NCBI RefSeq assembly: GCF_025766255.1
Contig: NW_026516731.1
Span: 1-64,000 of the forward strand
Origin: Zychaea mexicana
Taxonomy: Eukaryota > Mucoromycota > Mucoromycetes > Mucorales > Lichtheimiaceae
Direction of reading: 5' to 3'
Length of the DNA: 64,000 nt
Shown here piece by piece: positions 22,520 to 34,328 of this stretch (position 1 is the stretch's first letter; each line of letters begins with the position of its first letter). The translations under genes were made by a program, and so were the position numbers. The notes beneath the pieces were generated by a model. It saw only the letters and a list, made by a program, of their open reading frames with translations. It made no database searches and had not been told where the DNA came from.

Positions 22520-22639
22520 ATAAATTTTAATATATAATTACTCTATAATTACTCTATCATAAAATAATGCATTATATTACATATATTATTTAATTTATAG
22601 ATAAGGATTGTTCTTCTTAGCCACCCCCTTTGCTTAATC

Positions 22640-23107
22640 ATACACGGTTAAAACACTTACTGTTCATATTTCAAAGATAATGCACAATCCATCATAACTT
22701 TTTCAACGATACATCCACTAGAAAGTTTCTACACGTTTCCAGATTTTAATATGTTACGATAATCCTTTTCAACTTCTTTTAGCGCCTTCACTGTCATAAT
22801 TTTGGCCGACTTTTTACTATTGCTGCGGTTGTTGGTGGATAAGTGTGATGACGCTGCTGCTGATGATGGTGATAATGATCCCTTGGTATTTTTATGATCA
22901 TTGATTACATTCCAATCTAAGTCCTATTGAGAACACAACCAAAAGATAATGAATATATAAGAGAGTATGAAGACAGAAGATAAACAAAATAGACTAAAAC
23001 GACCAGTACAAACCTTCTCAACTTCTCCTTCAATGTTTAATTCTTCTAATTCATCAATAAACAACCTCGTCCAGCATTCAGATGCATTTTCTGCGAAAGT
23101 CGTTTGT
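22640..23107 (-). pseudogene. Fragment of a host-type hypothetical gene
   Basis: Two exon-like pieces read on the minus strand: about 23011-23107 (FAENASECWTRLFIDELEE) and, after a short intron, about 22640-22925 (DLDWNVINDH, Ser-rich stretch, VKALKEVEKDYRNILKSGNV, then KLSSGCIVEKVMMDCALS). The frame after GNV is broken by TAG where a Trp codon would fit. It resembles an uncharacterised expanded family of Mucorales genomes. No start or end is seen, so it is a decayed fragment. Bases 23108-23394 hold nothing I recognise. Confidence 0.5.
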
Positions 23108-23616
23108 CTTGATTATCTGAGTAATATTATTATCGATGAATTGCTTTAATGATGGAATTTGGCTGCTTTCCTTGCAAGTCATAATATAATCATTCACAAC
23201 TAAAATGCACGAGTATATCATTTAGTAAAAAAATCAATAATGCACTTTATTCTTTCATTACGTTTTTTACATCCGCTCTTCTTATTATTGCGCGCATATA
23301 TGACTGACGAAATCGTTGCCATAGTGATAATTTTTGGTGACCAAGGTTTCAAATGTTGTTACCAAAAGAAAGGGGCAAATTTTATAATACCTAAGAGCAT
23401 CTCCAACGGTCGTTCTAAATTCTATTTTAGGATTCCGAAATAGAAAATTTCGAGTTCCAACGTTCGTCCTATTTCTATTCTATTTTAGAAAAGGGTCAAA
23501 TTTTTTAGAATAGGCGTCCCAAAATTAGGGCAAGTTTTCTAAAATAAAATCGCGTTGTTGTACGCAGTAAAATAAAGCTCTCTCTTCTTTAAGAATCACT
23601 TCCTTTTCCAACAACA

Positions 23617-24543
23617 ATGTCTTCCAGTTCTTCTGCCCCGATCCCCATCACTAATGTCGAATCTCGTGTCGAATCGACCATCGTTCCCGAAGTTGTTGCA
23701 GAATCGTCGACAGCAGCAGCAGTAAAAGCTGGCAATCGCGGTCCGAGCTGGAGCAATGAAGAGGATGTGTGGTTGTGTCAATCCTGGCTTGCCACCTCCA
23801 CTCGTTCGTCAAAGGGCACCGATGTTCCCCTCCAAATATTGTGGGAGACTATCTACAAAGATTTTCTTCAAAGAGGGGGAGATAAGGATGTACGAACTGG
23901 CCAGGGAGCCCTCTTGGGCCGCTGGGGTACCATCCAAAGAGAGGTGTCTAGATACTGCGGTTGTCTTGCAAAAGCTCTTGCGCGAAATAAAAGCGGAAAC
24001 AACGAAGAAAATGAGGTTAGGGGATGCTAGTTTTCATAAACGATACGATACCAGTACTGATGAATATATGGGAGTGAAGAAAGACTACGCAGTAACGCTG
24101 TATAAGAAAGCTGCGAAATCTGCTTGGAAGTTTCAACACTGTTACAATGAGCTTCATGAGCAACCAAAGTTCAGTAACAAGTATGTCAATGTGACAAATC
24201 AAAGCGCACCTGAGTATGTGAAGCGCCCAATCGGTCGCAAGAAAGCCAAGGAGCAAGAGAAGGAGGATGGAACGCGCAAGCGTAAATTGGACGATGATCG
24301 CGCTCGATTGGCGAAGGCTGAAGAGGAGCATGTCCAGAACAGCCGCAGGCGCATCGAGCTCCAGGAGAAAATGAACGACGATGAAGTGATGCGAGAACAG
24401 CTCGACAGATACTCAGGAGCTGAACTCGAGTATTGGACGCTGAGAAAGGCGAGGCTTTGGCCAATGCAAAGGCCAGAATCGCAAAAGCCATTGTCCAGGA
24501 CGTAGAAGTTCAACAGACTACCGACGACGAAGTTGACGAGTAA
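23617..24543 (+). pseudogene. Harbinger Myb/SANT-like DNA-binding protein
   Basis: The N-terminal frame has a Myb/trihelix-like domain (GPSWSNEEDVWLCQSWL ... LWETIYKDFLQRGG), as expected for the accessory protein of Harbinger elements that binds the termini with the transposase. The frame breaks near 24015-24025 and continues in another frame (SAWKFQHCYNELHEQPKF, then a charged coiled coil). It shifts again near 24440, ending in a short acidic tail at 24543. Two frameshifts and no plausible introns make it a pseudogene. Confidence 0.8.
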
Positions 24544-24580
24544 TAGAAAACAATAAATAAAAAATATCTTTTGTGTTTTA

Positions 24581-25941
24581 CTAGATCATATTGCCTTGGT
24601 GCTGCCACAAATGCTCAACGAGGTCGTTCTTCAGTTGATCGTGGACCGCAACATCCTTGATCTCATCATAGCGATTCAAGTATTCGCTCATGGTGTTTGG
24701 ATCCCTGCGAACTGTCAAAATGGGCGCCGATCCAACACTTCGCAATACTTCGGCTTCGTTGTCATCAGCAACATCCACTCCTGGATTGCAGCGCTGATCC
24801 AACAATCATGTTATGCAAGATTATGCATGCGCGCATAACCATTGAAAGATCGTCGGGTTGCCATAGTCTTGCTGGGTGTCGAATCACAGCAAATCTACTT
24901 TGCAAGATCCCAAAGGCACGCTCGACATCCTTACGGTACGCTTCTTGCATACAGGCAAATAACTATATAAGTAGTTAGAGTTGCTGCTCTCCATATGCAT
25001 TGTTAAAATTTACCTTTTTTTTCTTCTCAATCGGATGCGTGATTGAATCCATAAACGTAGCCCACGGCGGGTAAATACCATCAACTAAATAATAGCCTTT
25101 GGTGTAGTTGTGGCCATTGACAGAAAAGTTGACGGGCGACGTAACATCAGACGCCAGATCATCGAAGATGGGGGAACGCTGCAAGACATTGATGTCATTC
25201 AGCGTACCCGGGAGACCGAAGAACGCGTGCCAAATCCATGTTTCGAAGTCTACTACAGCCTCAAGGATTACTGTAGCTTTCTTCTCTTTGCCTTGATATT
25301 GGCCTTTCCATCCGGCAGGACAGTTTTTCCATTCCCAATGCATGCAGTCCAAGGAACCGAGCATGCCAGGGAACCCGCGTTTTTCCGCCATATCAAGAAG
25401 CCGCTTGATATCATCCTCGTTTGGTGAGCGCAGGTATTCGTCACCAAAGATGCGGCTGATTGCCAAGCAGAAGCGCTTTAGGCACTCAAGAGCAGTGCTT
25501 GCACCTAGGCGAACATATTCGTCGGTCGCCATATGCCAGTTGGCGAATCGCTGCCGTCGCTTTCTGCAGCGGTGTCAATCCAGGCGTATGAGCCGCGTCG
25601 TACTTCTGCGGAAAGAAGGCATCTTTCTGCTCCAATTCGCTTACGATCCGTTCGAAAAGCCGACGACTCATGCGAAGACGAGTACGGAACTTGTATTCCG
25701 GGTAAACAGGATTGTCGCCAAAATAGTCATTGTATAAACGCCAATGACCTGCAACGCGATCGCGGTTAATGACGAGGTGACCAGGAACAGAGCCTTTTCT
25801 GGGTTTTCTCACTTGATCGTCGTCTTGGTCATCAGCTGCAAAGATTCTCTGAAGATGCTCAACTCTGCGCTGACGTTGGCGTTCTTCCTCGATGTCTTCA
25901 TCGAACATTTGTTTTAGGTTGCGAATATTTTGGCTTGACAT
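24581..25941 (-). pseudogene. Harbinger DDE transposase
   Basis: Exon 1 starts at 25941 (MSSQNIRNLKQMF). A frame break near 25510-25530 separates IRQLAYG from ATDEYVRLG, segments normally continuous in the family. The nuclease part has MLGSLDCMHWEWKNCP (first Asp), GYYLVDGIYPPW (second Asp) and RKDVERAFGILQSRF (Glu). A 51-nt intron (24963-25013) lies between the last two. A further frameshift near 24810 affects the C-terminus (HNMIV). The catalytic residues remain but the reading frame is lost. Confidence 0.85.
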
Positions 25942-26051
25942 TGTGAAATGAGTGGTAGCCAGTTTTAGAATAGCGCGACCGTTGGAAAAACCATGTCAAT
26001 TCTATGGTCCTGCTAGGATAGCGGCGTTCCATTTTAGAACGACCGTTGGAG

Positions 26052-29000
26052 ATGCTCTTACTGCGCCAATTCGTATGTCTTTGTTTGGGACAAGTCTGGA
26101 TGAACAACAAAGAGGCCAAGTCCGCAGCAATTGCTGAAAACGGACATGAAAAGTTGTGTGCGCTATTGACGGATAGCGTGCCTGAAGTGCGTGCTTCGGC
26201 TATGTATGCCTTGGGCACATTCTTGGGCGATTCGAACAAGACTGAACAAATTGTCAATATTGAACACAACATTGCCATCTCAGCACTGGTAGCCATGTCG
26301 GATGCTTCACCTATTGTACGTCGTGAATTTGTTGTGGCGTTATCTCATTTGGTCCACCAAGCCGGTCCGGCCAAGTTTTTGATGGCTGCGAATCAGACAA
26401 TTGAAGAGGATCAGTCGTCACAGCGCATGGATGAGCGAGGAAAGCGGACACGATCTACAGGTGGAGGCGAGTGGCGATCGCCACCTAATACAGCAGTTAC
26501 AGCAGCAACGTCAGGATCGATGGACAACAACCATTTCGTCTCGACAAGCTACGATTCGGTTTACGCGGTTCTGTGGAAAGCATTACTGAGTTTGTCTGTC
26601 GATCCACATCCAGAAGTCGCCAAGGCTGGATCGACTGTAGTAGATCATATCAACGCAATGCTTCTCAGCACACCTTCAGTAAGCGAATATGCATCATCCA
26701 TTATCCGGGAAGTTTCAAACCAACAACTTGATCGACAAGGCAATGGTGTGGATCGATCACGGTCGTTCCAAGCCCACGACGATCGATTCACGACAACAAC
26801 ATCTACAGTAGGCAGCAGCAGCAGTGGCAGTAGTACTCCTAGTGGGATTCCGCCAGGTGTTAGTGGCAGTGCAGCTGTTGCTGCGCAACAGCTAAGACGA
26901 CCTGCGAAACTCACACGCTCTGTTCCATTTGCATCTACCTTACGCACAATATACAACTTTGGAAATGCGTCCTTGAGCTCAGGGACAGTGAATGAGCCAC
27001 ATCATCAGCAACAACAAGCATCATCTTCATCACAACAACAGCATACCCGCCCTGTTTCACACCAACCGTCTCTCAATAACCGCAACGCCATCACACAACA
27101 TAATACATCATCGGGATCTCTTCCGCGCAATTCACTATCCAAAATCAGCAGCAGTAACACTTTACCTCTTATCTCTGATTTCTATGATTGGAGCTGCGAA
27201 TACTTCACTGAACCACAGATGCGTGTACGTTACAATAGTGTTTCAAGAAGTGGATCATACAAAAGAGGAAGGGGCTAGAGAAAGAAACGGAGATGTTCCG
27301 TTCAAAAGATGTAACACATCATCACCATCTCTTTCTATTTTCTGTATAGGCTACCGAAGCTGAGAACCTGGAAGTGTAGTTTATGCACAACGCAAATGGC
27401 GAAGAGCCCGAAACGAAAGGATAGCATTAGAGTCTCACTCAACCAAAGGCTTGGCTGGTAAGAACTTATTTGAGGCTCTTACTTTCTTTGTGGATTTAAT
27501 CTTTATCACTAACTCGCAATGATACGTTTACTTTTTGATGTGGTTAGGAACCAGTCGTTGGGACGAACAGATTGTATCGATACACAATGAAACGGAAGCA
27601 ACAAGGTTACTCTTCCATCAATACGAACCTCATCTAGTAGCAGCTGATGCATACAATTACCTTGTGTAAGTACGGATTTTTCTTATTTTGTTGTCCTTGT
27701 GCCCGTCCTAATTGAGTGAAATTCTCTAAAAAATGCAAATTTGTATAAATTTGTAAAATTATGTAGGGTCTGGGATTGGAAAACATCTACGCCACTCAGC
27801 GTCATCGATAACCGTAACCCATCGCATAGTCAAATTACGGATATGAAGTTCATTAATGAAGATGATGTGGCTATCCTGCTTACTGCATCAGGTATATACA
27901 TTATCATTATCATTTCTTGCGAGGACGACAAAACAGGAGCAATAAGGGTGGGATATGCTCTCAGTGAAACATACACGTATATATTAATTTGACTTTAACC
28001 ACACAAAAAAATATTAATTTACATCATGACTATGTATATTAGATGATGGTGCCATCCGATTATGGAAAAATTATGATGGCGCTGATCAGGAGGACGCCCA
28101 GCTTGTCAGTTCATGGCGGGCACTCAAGGACATGGAAAAGAGTAATATGCGCCAAAGCGGGCTAGTATGCGACTGGCATCAGGAACGTGGTCTCCTATTT
28201 ACTGGCGGTGATGCACGCGTGATTAAAGTATGGGATGCACATCAAGAGATATCGGTCATGGTAAGTTTTCTTTTAATATCTCTTCATTGGAAAATAAGAA
28301 TGGATTCAAAAGGTTGCGAAATGGGATATTCATTAATTCACAACCCACAAAACAGGATATCGCGACACAGTCTACAGGCTGTGTGACGAGCATAACAAGC
28401 GATCAGACGCGTGGAGACATTATTGTTGCAGGATTCGGAGATGGCCTTGTTGGTGTGTACGATCGTCGCATGAGGCCCACATCTGCGTAAGTCTTGCGTT
28501 GTTGTTATCAAATACTTTCTCACGATAAGTTCTCAAACTTAATCTTTATATGTTATTTATCCATGCGATAATATAGAATGGTACAACGATGGGATGAACA
28601 CAAAGCATGGATCACTGGTGTACATCTTCAACGCGATGGTAATCGAGAATTGGTTTCGGGAGGTTTCGGTGGCGACATCAAGATTTGGGATATCCGGGAA
28701 ACATCGTCGCTTCGAACAATCGAGGCACATACGCATGCAGATATGACTGCGTTGGCTGTCCACGACCATAGCCCGGTCGTTGCGAGGTAATAAGTCTTGA
28801 CCAGGGCAGATAGATAGGGATAAAGTATCAAGTCACTTAAACTAAGACGACATTTCTAGTGCTGGAGATGACCATATCATCAAGGTATGGAACGTAAATG
28901 GCAATCGGTTATCTACGATCCGGCCCTCGTCTGGCTTTTTGGGGCAGCGAAACGCGTTCACTAGGGCACTTACTTTTCATCCTAATTTGATGGTCATGGG

Positions 29001-29168
29001 GGCAAGCGGTGACGATGGTTCAATTACAGTAAGTGGCTTTGTCCACATTAGTTCTCTTTGGGTTTGCTAATTTGTAATTGATTCTGGAAACGAACACTAA
29101 CCTATTTTGCTATGCACACATCTTAGCTCTATCGATCAAATAATATCACTGCAACGCATTTCTCTTGA
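26052..29168 (+). CDS. KOG1: Raptor/Kog1 TORC1 subunit, 5'-truncated
   Basis: Nine exons: 26052-27222, 27365-27457, 27548-27665, 27767-27891, 28043-28260, 28356-28486, 28577-28786, 28860-29028, 29127-29168. The protein starts abruptly in the HEAT-repeat region (LRQFVCLCLG, HEKLCALLTDSVPEVRASAM, IVRREFVVALSHL). A Ser/Gln-rich insert follows, then PGSVVYAQRKWRR and a C-terminal WD40 propeller (DDGAIRLW, GDARVIKVWD, GDIKIWD, GDDHIIKVW). Raptor presents substrates to TOR kinase. The N-terminal RNC/caspase-like half is missing: coding sequence begins right at the Harbinger right end, whose repeat even supplies an in-frame ATG (26052). It may be a recent pseudogene with an intact paralogue elsewhere. 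Confidence 0.85.
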
Positions 29169-30105
29169 AAAGCTATTTTTCACTTTGTATACACCAACAA
29201 GCAACCCGAAATCCCCTACTTTTATATTTCTTTTACTATTTTTTACTTTATATATATACCATATAAAGCAATCGTATATATTGTTTTTACACGCAGCACA
29301 TAACGCACACGTACACGCACACATTTATACAAGCACACCAACACAATCCATTAAATATTATTCTTATCATTCCACCAATGCCGCATCGTTCAAGTGTGTC
29401 GGTTACACAAGCCCTTCGAACTCCACTGTGCAATTGTTCTTGCTGAATTCGCCATGGTGATCAGAAGACGGTATCCGGCTTGAGTTGCCATGGTTATTCT
29501 GTATTCTAGGAAGCAGTAATGGCGGCTGTTGTCGATCCTGCAACTGCAACAGCCTGCGTGTTTATCAGATCAGGTGTGCATTCCCCCTTTCTCCTACTTT
29601 TTTTTCGGGAAAGGCTGATCAAGGGTGCATCGTGCATCTTCTCTGTGTATTCCATGTATCTTTCCATCTGTTGTTGTTCTAAACAACGCTTTAATTGACG
29701 AGCCGATCTGATTATCAATTGACTTGAAACGGAAGGATTTAAACGAGATAATCCAAAATTCTTTATAAATAGCGCAAGCATCGAACAAAAGGCAGGCCTT
29801 ATCATGTTTTCCAACTCATCCCCTGCCTACCGCCGTACCGCCGCGCCAAAACCGGTAAACCCCCCACTCTTTTTTCATGAGGTAATTAAAAAAAAAAGAT
29901 CGGTAATCGGATTATACCTTCCCGAAGGGAGAGTTTACTTGCCGATAGAGATTTTTTTTGCGTAAGACTTGCCGATAGAGATGTACCGAGTAGATAAATT
30001 TTTCCACGGCGGGTTGTATCTCTTATCTGCCACCTTCTTCTCCTCTTTCTTTTCTTCTTCTTTTTAACTTATTTCATAAAATCTGTCCATGTGACATAGG
30101 TTACC
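29169..30105. other. Intergenic region between Raptor and KpsF-like gene
   Basis: About 0.9 kb without a recognisable gene. It contains pyrimidine-rich runs (30030-30070), a repeated ACTTGCCGATAGAGAT word (29937 and 29966) and open frames too short or atypical to support. The final 100 bases are the presumed 5' leader of the isomerase gene. Confidence 0.4.
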
Positions 30106-31290
30106 ATGATCCTCACAACGCCTCACAATGTTATCCGCGATTCTGCCAATGTGCTCATGGACGAGGCACGTGTGCTGAACGATTGCGCACAACGACTCTT
30201 TTGCAACGACACGGCTCGCCAAGGCTACCAAAAAGCGATCGACTTGATGCTCGCCTGTCTCGAATGCGGCGGCAAAATTGTCGTGACAGGTGTCGGCAAA
30301 TCCGGCAAGATTAGCGAAAAGATTGTTGCGACCATGCTGTCGACCGGTACTGCAGCCACGTTTTTACACCCTGTCGAGGCCATGCACGGCGATCTCGGCG
30401 CTGTCAACGAAAAGGACGTTGTGTTAGCTCTATCGTATTCTGGCAATACCGAGGAATTGATGCGCATTGTTCCCAGTTTGAACCATCGTGGCGTGCCTAT
30501 CATTGGTCTGGGTGGTAACGCCAAGTCGCAACTCGCCAAAATCTCGGCAGCTTGGATCGATGGTTATGTTCATCGCGAAGCGTCGGAAATACCAGCGCCA
30601 ACGAGCTCGACCACCCTCGCTTTGGCTTTGGGCGATGCGATTGCGTTGACTTTGGCCAAACAACGCAAGTTTACGACACATGGGTTTGCGTTGAATCATC
30701 CCGGTGGATCGTTGGGTCGTCGATTGTTGCTCAAGGTCAAGGAATGTATGGTTCCCGCACAAAAGGTCGCGACTGTGCCAGCCAACGCATCGTTGGACGT
30801 CGTGATTATGGAAATGACCAGACATCCCAAGGGAGGAGGTGTGGTCGTGTTGCGCAATATCCCAGGCTCTTTGGCTGGTAATAACACTATTAACGAAGAT
30901 ATCGAACAAGAATTATCGCCACCGTCATCGGTTGCTTCGGATGATGCCACAACGATTGCCTCGACTAGCGAGGAAGACGAGGAAGGAAACAGTGCCATCC
31001 CGCCAACAGAGACTGGCCAAGTGATTGGTGTGATTACCCACAGCAACATCCATCGGATCCTCAAAACCGCAGCAAGAGAATCTGTGTTTGACATCCGTGC
31101 GTGCGACATCATGACGCCTGAGCCTGTTATTTGCTCGGCAGATGAGTTGGCTACGGAGGCATTACGCATCATGGTCGACAAGAAACCGCAAGGAAAGGAG
31201 TTGCCATTGCTGCCGGTCATTGATGGCAAAGATAAACGCGGTGCTTATAGAGGTGTTGTCACCCTCAAAGATTTGCAAGAATTGTTTTAA
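30106..31290 (+). CDS. KpsF/GutQ-type sugar-phosphate isomerase (SIS + CBS)
   Basis: A 394-residue intronless frame. The SIS domain (about 40-190) has GKIVVTGVGKSGKISEKI, MHGDLGAV, LSYSGNTEEL and PTSSTT. The linker LNHPGGSLGRRL leads into a pair of CBS repeats (about 215-390: MVPAQKVATVPANASLDVVI; CDIMTPEPVICSADELATEA; PVIDGKDKRGAYRGVVTLKDL). This is the layout of bacterial D-arabinose-5-phosphate isomerases (ribulose-5-phosphate to arabinose-5-phosphate). The first CBS repeat is interrupted by an acidic/Ser-rich insert of about 45 residues. Fungi make no Kdo, so the physiological substrate is uncertain; similar proteins occur in other fungi. Confidence 0.9.
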   Translation: MILTTPHNVIRDSANVLMDEARVLNDCAQRLFCNDTARQGYQKAIDLMLACLECGGKIVVTGVGKSGKISEKIVATMLSTGTAATFLHPVEAMHGDLGAVNEKDVVLALSYSGNTEELMRIVPSLNHRGVPIIGLGGNAKSQLAKISAAWIDGYVHREASEIPAPTSSTTLALALGDAIALTLAKQRKFTTHGFALNHPGGSLGRRLLLKVKECMVPAQKVATVPANASLDVVIMEMTRHPKGGGVVVLRNIPGSLAGNNTINEDIEQELSPPSSVASDDATTIASTSEEDEEGNSAIPPTETGQVIGVITHSNIHRILKTAARESVFDIRACDIMTPEPVICSADELATEALRIMVDKKPQGKELPLLPVIDGKDKRGAYRGVVTLKDLQELF

Positions 31291-32793
31291 TTTGTTTTAA
31301 TTTGTTTTCTCTCGTATACACTCCATCCCAACCCTCTTCTTCTCTCCCACATACTCAACATACACACACGATCTCCTCAACATCGCAAAGCTGCTGCCAT
31401 GAAAAGCAGCAAGTCATTATATATACATACTACACTCATCTAAACCCCCATTATCAAGCGTTATCTCTCTCCTTCAAGCCCCCCACTCCCCTGTCTTTTC
31501 TTTTCTTTCACCACCGCTGTTATCTATTTCATTCTTTCTTTTGCTTCTATACATCTGTTGATGGTATTATTCCCTTTCTAGCACACTATATATATTATAT
31601 ATTATACATATGTAACGTCTTTTTGTCTATCACTGCTTGAACTATTTATCCGTTCATCGAACTAGTAGTACATCTGTTGTTGTGTCACGTATCACATTCT
31701 TTATATAGATAAGGTATAACAGAAGTATACACAATGCTCTTTTCAAAGTTTATCTTTCTTATCGAGGCATTACATGTCGTACTACGTGCATGAAGAGAAA
31801 AGAAATTCCATCTTGTGCTTACACTGCATGTGAAGCAAAACGGGAGATCCGGTCTGGTTTTCTGCATCTTCGGCTGCTCATACTATTCATGAGGCACACA
31901 AACAATTAACTAGTAGAAATGTGCAATGAAAGAACAATTTCTATGGAGTGTATGTAGTGGCACGCGGCATTACATTGCTATTTTCTACTTTCTGCAATAT
32001 GTCTCAAATTGTGTATAGTTCTTGTAGTCGTCAACGCGACCAAAGGTGGGTAGCTACACTCAAAGTATGTATATATGTATGCATATATGTTACTGGTACA
32101 CTGCGATGATCACACATTAATTATATTTGGTATTTGTGGCGCGTTTTTTGACGATAAGAGCGAAGAAGAATAATTGATATAGCCGAGCATATCAATATAT
32201 TGAATAATCATACAATGCAGTAGATCTTCGTTGATTACAACCAGAAATGTTTTCAAACATTGCTGAAATCATTGGATATTGGTTTATCGCAATGCTTTCT
32301 ATATGGGCTCTATGTCCAACGGTAATAGTAACGGTACTGGAAATTGTTGGGTTTCAATGATCGAAGGTGCAATTGACGGGGTTTTATTATTATAGCCATG
32401 CTAAATCTCATTGTGTATCTGCTGCACATATACCAGGTGATCACTGTTCTTCTGTTCTTTGTTAAACTGTTTTAAGCTTGTATTTAGAAAAGGAAACTTA
32501 TTACAAATACGCTTTGAATTCCAATCTTGGCCTTTTGCATGGCATGTAAAACAAAGGCGCTGCGAATCCTTTGTTTACTCAACTTACTACACTGCATGAG
32601 CAAGATTCATTGTGTCACTTTTACTGCTTAGGGAGGTGATTGCATAGTAAAAAGTGGGGCCTGCGACTGCTGTTGCATAGTCACATCTACAGTATAAGCA
32701 TTCGCGTTAGAAAGAATACGCTTGAGTATTTACAAATTGCATTCTTGGTAAAAATGGACCATCTTTTCTTTCTGTCTCTTTTACGTACAGTAT
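31291..32793. other. Intergenic region downstream of the isomerase
   Basis: About 1.5 kb. The first 300 bases are pyrimidine-rich (CTC/TTC runs), consistent with 3' UTR. The rest is AT-rich with no frame I can support, no TIR pair and no RNA gene recognised. Confidence 0.4.
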
Positions 32794-34328
32794 ATGATCC
32801 AAAATATGACTGTGGAGAATTATGCCACCACTGTCACCACCTCATACATATATCCTTCCAACAAGCATCAACTGGACCCCTCTCCGTTAAAATTCCACTT
32901 TCCGCCATTGATGACTCTTATCCTCCGTATCAAATCCTCCAGTATTGGCATTTCCACTCAAGTGCTAGCTCCTCCAACACGGTTGCTGGAAAACTTAAAG
33001 ACTCCCTTGCAGAAGCACTCGAGCTGTACCTTCCAGTAGCTGGAGCCATTCATAGTTACGATGATGGAAGTACTGGCTTGTATATTGCCACAGATAGCGA
33101 AAACCGCCAGGGCACGCCTTTTCTTTTAGAAACGAAAAACATACCATATACCGAAAACGATGATGAAAAGAATATGTTTTCGCGTGGCACTTCTTTATTA
33201 CCCGCCGGATCAAGCATATCTGCTGTTAAAGTAACTCAGGTATATCTTTCAGAGAGCAAATGCGGCAGCGTATAATCGTAGTCATTTTTGAGTGACTGAT
33301 TTCATTGTAAATTTACCCAAAAACCATAGTTCTCTTGCGGAACCATAGTCATCGGCGCATCGATTAATCATCAAGTCGTGGATCTCCATGCCTACCTCGA
33401 TTTTATGAATATCTGAGCCCAAATCACTCGTGGTGAATCTGTCGATCCAGCGAGTAATCTTCCATATGATTGGCTTCGTACGCCTAGCCGATTCTTTCCT
33501 ACAATTCAAGGTGAGCCGGTAAATCCTTTCCGTGTCACTACTACAACAACATCAGTAGCAGAGCCACCACCACCTAGTAGTACGTCCTCATCCCAGCAAC
33601 AAACGAAAGTGATCGTATGGAAGCTCACCAAAAACTCCATTGATCGATTGAAAAAGAACCTGTCGTCCTCAATGTCTTTGAAGAACGACCAGTGGATCAC
33701 ATCCGGCGATGCTCTTACAGCACTTGCCTTTGGTGCTCTCACCCGTGCGCGCGAAAACGCCAAGATACCAAGAACAGCAGGAGTGCGATCCAGCATCGAG
33801 TCACAGACTGAAAGCCTCTATACAATGTGTGATTGTCGTCCAAAAGCGCTTTTTCTGCCCTAAGGGAAAAAAGACTTACGATATTTCGGAAATCTATGTA
33901 TATATTGCAAGACGACCGTTCCACGTGCCGATCTACTGTCTCCAACAATCGAGGCCACTTTGCGCGTCGCCATTCTGATTCGAAACGAAACGCGTGCCCA
34001 GCTTTCACCAGAAGCGACCGCCAATCAAATTGCCTTTCTTGAAAATCTCAAGGCTAAAAAACGATCTCCTTATGAAATGTTTCCTCCAATGGACGCATTT
34101 TGCTCCAACTGTTTCAAATTTGATATGCAACTTGATTTCGGTTGGGGTAAATCGTACAAGGCAGCTATTTCTGATGATGTTCAACCAACGTCTGGAACTG
34201 TTTATATTATGCCAGCAGTTGAGGGACCAACTGGAGATGTTGACGTAAAATTTACACTAGAAGTTGATGCTGTGAAGCACTTGGAGCTGGATCCGTTCCT
34301 GTGCAGATATTCCAGTTTCTCAATGTAG
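32794..34328 (+). pseudogene. BAHD-family acyltransferase pseudogene
   Basis: A BAHD/HXXXD acyltransferase: N-terminal MTVENYATTVTTSYIYPS, then LSAIDDSYPPYQILQYW. After an intron (33241-33329) comes the catalytic INHQVVDLHAYLDF (HXXXD, around 33379). Downstream are WITSGDALTALAFGAL, YFGN (around 33890) and the structural DFGWG motif (around 34133). Such enzymes transfer acyl groups from CoA thioesters to alcohols or amines. It is inactivated by a frameshift near 32885, TGA at 33415-33417 and TAA at 33861-33863. Both catalytic motifs are still recognisable, so decay is fairly recent. Confidence 0.85.

Larger units (their letters stand above)
23395..26057. mobile_element. PIF/Harbinger transposon
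   Basis: Terminal inverted repeats of at least 25 bp begin GAGCATCTCCAACGGTCGTT at both ends. The flanks are TAA (23392-23394) and TTA (26058-26060), a near match to the 3-bp TWA duplication of PIF/Harbinger. CCAACGGTCG also recurs internally near the right end. Two genes diverge in the family's usual two-gene layout: a Myb/SANT-like protein (+) and a DDE transposase (-). Both are frameshifted, so this copy is probably immobile without help. It is 2663 bp long. Confidence 0.92.
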
